From assembly GCA_017303335.1 (NCBI GenBank), contig JAFLBK010000003.1, forward strand, positions 124,001-188,000: a DNA stretch of 64,000 nt, read 5' to 3'. Origin of the DNA: Chitinophagales bacterium (lineage in GTDB: Bacteria; Bacteroidota; Bacteroidia; Chitinophagales; Chitinophagaceae). Made by a program: the position numbers and the translations under genes. The stretch's first letter is position 1. Each line of letters opens with the position of its first letter. This document shows positions 58,765 to 64,000 of this stretch, one piece after another. The notes under the pieces were generated by a model. That model saw only the letters and a program-made list of their open reading frames with translations, did no database searches and was not told the origin of the DNA.

Positions 58765-61272
58765 ATGCATTTTAAAAAACCGGATAGTGTCTTTTTTTAC
58801 AAACTTACCGCCTGTTTTTTAATATGCAGCATTCTTCTTTCGGCGTGCAGCTGGTTTAATATCCCCCGCAAATACCCCAAAGACAAACCCTTTGTTTTCA
58901 AAAACAGCATCGACGTAAAGGGCGGCAATTTCAACAAGGAGGAAAGAGCCATGTTGCTCCAGCGGCTGAACGCCCAGCTCGATGACAGTTCCCGCATCAA
59001 TACCAAGGATTCCTGGATCATTTTTCACTTCATCGAAAAACCACCGGCCTACGACAGCGCCTCCGCCGGTCAATCGGCCCGGAATATGGTCGCTTCGATG
59101 AGGCACCTGGGCTATTACAATTCGAAGGCTGAATACAAGGCCGATACGATCGAAACCAACGGACAGAAAAGAGTGCATGTTTCGTACCGGGTGGAAACCG
59201 GCAAGCCCACGCTGATCGATACCATGTCGTACATCATGCGGCGTCCCGATCTCCAGCAACTGGCGATCGAAAACATCAACGAGAGTTATATCCGGAAAGG
59301 AAACCCGGTTACCAAGGCGGCCGTACTCGGTGAGATCAACCGGATCGTGAATCTCTACCGCAACAACGGTTATTACAAGTTCTCTTCCGAGGAACTGATC
59401 ATGCGGGGCGATACCACGGTAGCGGCGCTTACCACCATCACCGAAGACATCTTTGAACAACTGCAGTTGCTGGAACAGGCCAAGATCGCCCGCGACTCCC
59501 CCACCATCAAACTGGCGCTCGTGCTCAACACGCCTTCCGACAGCAGCAAACTGAAGAAGTATTACATCAACGATATCTATGTCTTCCCCGATTACCGGAG
59601 CGGCGACCAGGTATCCGACCCCAACCTGCTCACATCCTATGCCCGCAAACGGGATTGCGATACCTGCCGGATCAACTTCTATGTAAAGTATCACCGCAAA
59701 TTATTCCGTACCGGTTTTCTGCGCAGGAACCTTTACATGCGTAAGGGCGACCTCTACAGCCAGGAAAATTATTACAAAACCCTCAACAGTTTTTCCCGCG
59801 CCGGCGTTTGGCAAAGCACCAATATCCAGGTACTGGAACGGAAAGACAGCCTGGCGTATAAAGACAGCATCCGGAAGGTTGACCTGCTGGTACAACTGAT
59901 CCCGGGCAAACGTTTTGGCTACGAAGCGGGGATCGAGGCCAGCTACTCGGCCCAAAGCAACAGCAACAACGTGACCGCCGCCAACGCCGGTAACCTGCTC
60001 GGTCTTTCGGGCAACATCACCTTTACCGACCGCAACCTGCGCAAGGAAGGCATCACCATGTCGCACACCCTACGGGCCGGCATCGAACTCAACTTCAAAC
60101 CCGACAGCAATAACCGGAAGAACATCATCAACTCCAACGAGGTCAGCTATTCGAATACGATCGTTTTTCCGCGGTTCATATTCCCGCTGAAGAACCTCAC
60201 CAACGACAGCCGGCTTTCGAATACCAAATCCTTCATTAATTCGAAAGTGGGTTTCATCAACCGCATCAACCTGTTCAACCTGCAGTCGTTCAATTTTGCC
60301 ATCGGGTATGATTATAACCAGCGGGTAAAACGCAGCAATGATCCCCGCAACAGCAAACGATGGGTCTTCAAACCGCTCAATATTGAATTTGCACGCTTGT
60401 ACAATGAAACGGACAGCTTCCGGAAAACGCTGGAAGAAAATCCCTTCCTGCGGTATTCGTTCAATACATCGCTGGTTGCCGGTTCCAGCATCAGCTACCA
60501 GTCGCTTCACGTGAACAGCCGTCACCCGAACCGCTCCCACTCGTTCAAAGTAAACCTCGAAGAATCGGGTATGCTCTGGGGCCGTTTTGGTTTCTTTGAG
60601 AAATACCTGCGCCAGTTCGGCAAACTCGATCTTGAATACGTGTATTCCTCCACCCGACCGAAATCGGCCTTTGTATTCCGGATCTTCGGCGGCGCCGGCA
60701 TCTCCGCGAAAAGCGATACCACCCTGCCCTTCTTCAAACAGTATTTCGGCGGAGGCAGTGGCAGCATGCGGGGCTGGCCGGTACGGGGCATCGGCCGCGG
60801 CGCACAACCGCTTACGCCGTACGGACAGAATAAATTCAACGACCGTACCGGCGACATACAATTGGAAAGCAATATCGAATACCGCTATACCATCGCCCAG
60901 ATCATTCCCAACTCGGTGATATTGCGTGGGGCGCTGTTCATCGACATGGGCAACGTGTGGAATGCCCGCAATTCGAAACCAGGCGGCGGCACCGACAGCG
61001 CACAATTCCAGTTCCGGAATATTTACAAGCAACTGGGTATCGCCGCCGGCACCGGCTTCCGGCTCGACTTCAACTATGTCGTTCTTCGCCTCGACCTCGG
61101 CTTCCGCTTCAAACGACCCGAATTAAGTGATGTAAATGATGGCTGGAAGATCCCCAGCATGAGTTTCAATGATGTGCTCCCCAAACTTTTCTCCCGCGGC
61201 AGCAACGATCAATATAAAAAATGGCGGTACGAGAATTTCAATATGACGATCGGGATCAACTACCCCTTCTGA
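58765..61272 (+). CDS. tamL: TamL: translocation and assembly module lipoprotein (BamA/TamA family)
   Basis: An 835-residue outer-membrane protein. Lipoprotein signal with Cys near residue 28 (FLICSILLSACSW). The middle holds POTRA-like domains (about 80-400, with RNMVASMRHLGYYNSKAEY, AAVLGEINRIVNLYRNNGYY and NFYVKYHRKLFRTGFLRRN). The barrel begins near 400. Late signatures include QYFGGGSGSMRGWPVRGIGR (the BamA/TamA lid-lock type motif near 670-690) and the final Phe (ITIGINYPF-like end). In Bacteroidota TamL replaces TamA and works with TamB in outer-membrane protein or lipid assembly. An in-frame upstream ATG at 58726 would add residues ahead of the signal peptide. Confidence 0.92.
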   Translation: MHFKKPDSVFFYKLTACFLICSILLSACSWFNIPRKYPKDKPFVFKNSIDVKGGNFNKEERAMLLQRLNAQLDDSSRINTKDSWIIFHFIEKPPAYDSASAGQSARNMVASMRHLGYYNSKAEYKADTIETNGQKRVHVSYRVETGKPTLIDTMSYIMRRPDLQQLAIENINESYIRKGNPVTKAAVLGEINRIVNLYRNNGYYKFSSEELIMRGDTTVAALTTITEDIFEQLQLLEQAKIARDSPTIKLALVLNTPSDSSKLKKYYINDIYVFPDYRSGDQVSDPNLLTSYARKRDCDTCRINFYVKYHRKLFRTGFLRRNLYMRKGDLYSQENYYKTLNSFSRAGVWQSTNIQVLERKDSLAYKDSIRKVDLLVQLIPGKRFGYEAGIEASYSAQSNSNNVTAANAGNLLGLSGNITFTDRNLRKEGITMSHTLRAGIELNFKPDSNNRKNIINSNEVSYSNTIVFPRFIFPLKNLTNDSRLSNTKSFINSKVGFINRINLFNLQSFNFAIGYDYNQRVKRSNDPRNSKRWVFKPLNIEFARLYNETDSFRKTLEENPFLRYSFNTSLVAGSSISYQSLHVNSRHPNRSHSFKVNLEESGMLWGRFGFFEKYLRQFGKLDLEYVYSSTRPKSAFVFRIFGGAGISAKSDTTLPFFKQYFGGGSGSMRGWPVRGIGRGAQPLTPYGQNKFNDRTGDIQLESNIEYRYTIAQIIPNSVILRGALFIDMGNVWNARNSKPGGGTDSAQFQFRNIYKQLGIAAGTGFRLDFNYVVLRLDLGFRFKRPELSDVNDGWKIPSMSFNDVLPKLFSRGSNDQYKKWRYENFNMTIGINYPF

Positions 61273-61311
61273 TGCAGCCGGCATTCATTGGAAATTACCG
61301 GCACCCATGAA

Positions 61312-61962
61312 CTATGAACCAGTAACCAGCAACGTTTTCTCAAACTCCTCCATCGTCAGCGCATCCTTCAACCCGAATTCGCCGATCCGTGTGCGGCATA
61401 AACCGCTGAGATAGGCCCCGCATCCGAGCGCAGCGCCAAAATCGTGGGCCAGGCTTCTTATATAGGTTCCGGTTGAACAAACGACCCGGAAATGCACCAG
61501 GGGAAGATTGACCTGCGTGATCTCAAATTCCTTGATGTGGATCCTGCGGGCCTCGAGTTCTACCTCTTTTCCGCGGCGGGCCAATTCGTAAAGAGCGACC
61601 CCCTCTTTCTTAATCGCGGAATACACAGGCGGATACTGGTCGAGTTCACCCCTGAACCGTTCTGCCGTATGTGCCAGCAGATCATCCGTAACAAAAGAGT
61701 AATCCTTTGCCTGCTCCGGTAAACTCTCCAGGTCGTAGGTGGGTGTAACGGCGCCAAGGGTGAATGTGCCGGTATATTCTTTCTCCTGTGCCATGTAACC
61801 GGTGATCTTCTTGGTGAAAGCGCCGGTGCAAACGATCAGCAGGCCGGTTGCAAGCGGGTCGAGTGTTCCGGCATGGCCGATCTTCTTGATGCGGATCAGC
61901 CCCCTCAGTTTGCGCACCACGTCGAAGGAGGTCCAGTGCTGTTCTTTATTAATGAGTATCAC
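61312..61962 (-). CDS. truB: TruB: tRNA pseudouridine-55 synthase (start uncertain)
   Basis: Conserved TruB sequence: [20 protein letters not shown], the catalytic Asp in [56 protein letters not shown] and the terminal region with [19 protein letters not shown]. TruB makes pseudouridine at position 55 of tRNAs. The shortest frame starts at GTG 61962 (216 residues), but the family normally has a few residues before VILINK. The frame stays open with coding-like codons ([10 protein letters not shown], preceded by ...SFL) to about 62100 without ATG, GTG or TTG. A promoter at 62111-62143 suggests the true start is a non-standard codon near 62097-62100. Confidence 0.85.
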   Translation of the reverse strand: MILINKEQHWTSFDVVRKLRGLIRIKKIGHAGTLDPLATGLLIVCTGAFTKKITGYMAQEKEYTGTFTLGAVTPTYDLESLPEQAKDYSFVTDDLLAHTAERFRGELDQYPPVYSAIKKEGVALYELARRGKEVELEARRIHIKEFEITQVNLPLVHFRVVCSTGTYIRSLAHDFGAALGCGAYLSGLCRTRIGEFGLKDALTMEEFEKTLLVTGS

Positions 61963-62110
61963 CCGTCCTTCGAGAAAGGATTCCTGCAGGGCCGGATCGA
62001 TCGGAACAGGTATTTTGCGTTGTCCCCGGGGAAGCGCCTCGCCGGATTCCTCCAGTTTAGCCAGTTGTTTGGAGCGATATGTTTGCTTGCGTGCCAGGAT
62101 ATTTTTTGTG

Positions 62111-62143
62111 CAAACCTAACGGAATTAAGAATTAAAAATCAAG
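62111..62143 (-). promoter_or_regulatory. Promoter of truB
   Basis: On the minus strand TAGGTTTG (62118-62111) matches TAnnTTTG, with CTTG (62143-62140) as a three-of-four -33 match at 21-base spacing. The transcription start would be near 62105, just before the extended truB frame. Confidence 0.65.
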
Positions 62144-62253
62144 AATTCTTGTTCAGATGCGGGTCGAGTCGTAAACCGGTTTGGTATAAGAATGAATTTG
62201 ATTTGTATGGCAAGACTTTTCGTAGAGAAATGTTTTTCTCAATCGCAATTGCC

Positions 62254-63600
62254 TCAGATCGCCTGCCTGGCTTTAAGCTCCAGGTATTTGTTCACGGCAT
62301 TGATGGTGAGATTTTCGGGAGCCGTTAATACCGAGAGGATGCCGTGCTTGCGCAGTTCTTTAACGATCTGTCTTTTTTCGAATTCGAACTTCTCGGCGAT
62401 GGTCTTCACATACACATCTTCCACATTCTTCGCCTCCAGGCGGGAAAGCTGGTGCAGTTCGGTGTTCTCGAAGAACACCACCATCAGCAGGTGATGCCGG
62501 GCAATGGAACGGAGGTAGTTGAGCTGGCGGTACAGGCCGCTGATGGTTTCGAAATTGGTATAGAGTACGATCAGGCTGCGGTGCTTGATGCGGCTGCGTA
62601 TCTGCATGTACAGCATCTCGTAATCACTTTCCTGGAAAGCGGTGTCCTGGTTGTACAGCAGCTGCAATATGTTCTGCAACTGGATGGCCTTGCGATCGGC
62701 TGCAAGCACCGAGCCCATCTTATTGGCAAAACTGATCACGCCCACCCGGTCCTGTTTCTGTAAACACACATTCGACAATACCAGGGTGCTGTTGATGGCA
62801 TAATCGAGCAGCGTCAATCCGCCGAAGGGCATTTTCATCAGCCTGCCCTTATCGATCACGCAGTATACCTGCTGGGAACGTTCATCGGTATAACTGTTGA
62901 CCATGAGCGATGCCTTGCGGGCGGTGGCTTTCCAGTTCACACTGCGGATATCGTCGCCCCGCACATATTCCTTGATCTGTTCGAATTCCATGCTATGCCC
63001 CAGTTTGCGCATGCGGCGATTGCCGTATTCGGTCTGGATGGTTGTTTGCGAAAGCAGCGAATAACGCCGCATCTGCAAATAGGAAGGATATACCTGCACC
63101 GTTTGCGCCGCTTCCATGTTGTAGCGGCGTTTGAGCAAACCGAGCAGCGAACGGACGTAGAGGATAAGCCGCCCGAAATGGTATTGGCCACGTTCTACCG
63201 GCCGCAGTGTATAGAAGATATTCTTTTGTTCACCGGCTTTCAGGCGGTAGTTCATGATCCAGTCGCGGATCTGGAACTGCACGGGCAATTCGTCGATGAT
63301 TTCCATGCGCACAGTGAAAGGCATGCTGTTCTTTACCTGGATGCCGATCCTGTTCTCGTCGCCATTGCTGAGCCGCTCGGATACCATCCGTTTGGCTACC
63401 GGTGCCTTACTGACCAGGAAGAGGAATACATAATCCACCAGCACCAGGGCCAGGAATACAAAGAACACGAGCCGGGCATAGGGAAAGAGTTCGGGCAGCA
63501 GGAAAGCGGCCACGAAGATCACGATGCATAAACCGGCAACCAGGTAAAAGCGCCTGGCCAGGTAAAGATTTCCGATATATGTTTTTATAAACTCTGGCAT
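62254..63600 (-). CDS. DUF58 domain protein
   Basis: A 448-residue protein. Two hydrophobic helices near residues 18-37 and 43-62, then beta-rich sequence and the DUF58 signature RKLGHSMEFEQIKEYVRGDD followed by RSVNWKATARKASLMVN (about 198-235). A von Willebrand-factor-A-like region follows (VYCVIDKGRLMKMPFGG, RVGVISFANKMG). DUF58 proteins typically work with MoxR ATPases, which here lie directly upstream. Their role is thought to be maturation or assembly of envelope complexes. It is 6 bases after the MoxR gene, hence one operon. Confidence 0.9.
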   Translation of the reverse strand: MPEFIKTYIGNLYLARRFYLVAGLCIVIFVAAFLLPELFPYARLVFFVFLALVLVDYVFLFLVSKAPVAKRMVSERLSNGDENRIGIQVKNSMPFTVRMEIIDELPVQFQIRDWIMNYRLKAGEQKNIFYTLRPVERGQYHFGRLILYVRSLLGLLKRRYNMEAAQTVQVYPSYLQMRRYSLLSQTTIQTEYGNRRMRKLGHSMEFEQIKEYVRGDDIRSVNWKATARKASLMVNSYTDERSQQVYCVIDKGRLMKMPFGGLTLLDYAINSTLVLSNVCLQKQDRVGVISFANKMGSVLAADRKAIQLQNILQLLYNQDTAFQESDYEMLYMQIRSRIKHRSLIVLYTNFETISGLYRQLNYLRSIARHHLLMVVFFENTELHQLSRLEAKNVEDVYVKTIAEKFEFEKRQIVKELRKHGILSVLTAPENLTINAVNKYLELKARQAI

Positions 63601-63606
63601 ACGGTT

Positions 63607-64000
63607 CTACCGGGGTACTTCAATGGCTTTGAGAATGGTATCGATGAGTTCGTCTTCGGTAACGCCTTCCATTTCTTTCTCGGGTGTGAGGATGATGCGA
63701 TGACGCAGCACGTGCGGCGCCATTTCCACCACGTCTTCGGGCGTTACGAAGTCGCGGCCCCGGATCGCCGCGTTGGCTTTTGCCGAACGCAGGATCGCCA
63801 GCGAGGCACGGGGCGATGCGCCCAGGTATAAGGCCGGGTTGTTTCTTGTTTCATGAACGATGCGGGCGATGAACTCGATAATCTTCGGCTCGGTGATGAT
63901 CGACTGTATCTGCGTGCGGTAATGCTGGATATCGACAGGCGATAAGATCTTCCGCACCGATTCGAGCATCTGGGTTTGTGAACGCCCCTGCTGCCCGTTG
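63607..64000 (-). CDS. MoxR-family AAA+ ATPase, C-terminal part (runs off right edge)
   Basis: 131 codons are visible up to the window edge without a stop upstream. The lid part of a MoxR ATPase is recognisable: QTQMLESVRKILSPVDIQHY, LYLGASPRASLAILRSAKAN (sensor 2, GASPRA), AIRGRDFVTPEDVVEMAPHV and LRHRIILTPEKEMEGVTEDE. The Walker motifs lie outside the window. MoxR proteins pair with DUF58/VWA proteins, as here with the following gene. Confidence 0.9.
   Translation of the reverse strand, partial: NGQQGRSQTQMLESVRKILSPVDIQHYRTQIQSIITEPKIIEFIARIVHETRNNPALYLGASPRASLAILRSAKANAAIRGRDFVTPEDVVEMAPHVLRHRIILTPEKEMEGVTEDELIDTILKAIEVPR

Overview
The window looks like chromosomal DNA of a member of the Bacteroidota, most likely the Chitinophagaceae/Chitinophagales. 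That placement is my inference from gene content, not from a search: a type IX secretion plug protein (DUF5103), a TamL-type outer-membrane assembly lipoprotein, an S46 dipeptidyl peptidase, a tricorn-like S41 peptidase, a CCDC81-type HU membrane protein, DUF6526 and DUF4197 proteins, and promoters fitting the Bacteroidota -33/-7 pattern (TTTG ... TAnnTTTG). There is no phage, plasmid, insertion sequence, CRISPR array or biosynthetic cluster; most of it is conserved housekeeping and cell-envelope sequence.

Layout. 1-5.1 kb: the end of a secreted protein at the left edge, a small membrane protein, a YjbR protein, an SPL-like radical SAM protein overlapping an AlkD-like glycosylase, then a queuosine-precursor transporter pair and pcm on the minus strand. 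5.2-10.1 kb (minus): a secreted helical protein, the periplasmic protease Prc and a phosphohexomutase. 10.2-20.8 kb (mostly plus): two secreted proteins, a phosphoribosyltransferase (minus), an orphan HdrC-like iron-sulfur membrane protein, small membrane proteins, a GNAT acetyltransferase, a tandem trio of secreted SHOCT-tailed paralogues and a P-type calcium ATPase. 20.8-26.9 kb (minus): a helical-repeat protein, a gene-free stretch with opposed promoters and a candidate small RNA, a tricorn-like protease and a DUF4197 protein. 27-31.5 kb (plus): DPP11-type peptidase, saccharopine-dehydrogenase-like enzyme, glutaminyl cyclotransferase. 31.5-37.9 kb (minus): methyltransferase, HU-type membrane protein, and a TPR/outer-membrane-barrel operon. 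38-44.7 kb: DoxX, thioesterase, DUF6526, PBP4, CinA, a 2-oxo-acid dehydrogenase E2 and an alpha/beta hydrolase. 44.7-49.6 kb (minus genes): S9 peptidase, trmH and an astacin-like metalloprotease, with a plus-strand tRNA-Pro and a decayed second tRNA-Pro copy between the last two. 49.8-54 kb (plus): M13 peptidase, PH-SHOCT protein, RDD protein, small secreted protein. 54-64 kb: transaldolase, a frameshifted four-helix-bundle gene, SRP RNA, T9SS plug protein, LolCE-type permease, an RNA methyltransferase divergent from tamL, truB with an anomalous start, and a DUF58-MoxR pair running off the right edge.

How the genes fit together. The window is rich in envelope proteolysis (Prc, tricorn-like S41, S46 DPP11, S9, M13, PBP4, astacin-like) and outer-membrane assembly or secretion (T9SS plug, TamL, a TPR plus barrel pair), as expected of a protein-degrading Bacteroidota. 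RNA maintenance genes (trmH, a second SpoU methyltransferase, truB, tRNA-Pro, SRP RNA, queuosine transport) are scattered through it.

The least ordinary features are the tRNA-Pro remnant carrying GC-rich palindromes in its D and T arms, the SHOCT paralogue trio with a 45-bp identical 3' end, the candidate small RNA at 22.4 kb, the four-helix-bundle frameshift, the truB start, and several families of palindromic intergenic repeats, one of which appears to supply coding sequence. I did not find a convincing new multi-gene system.
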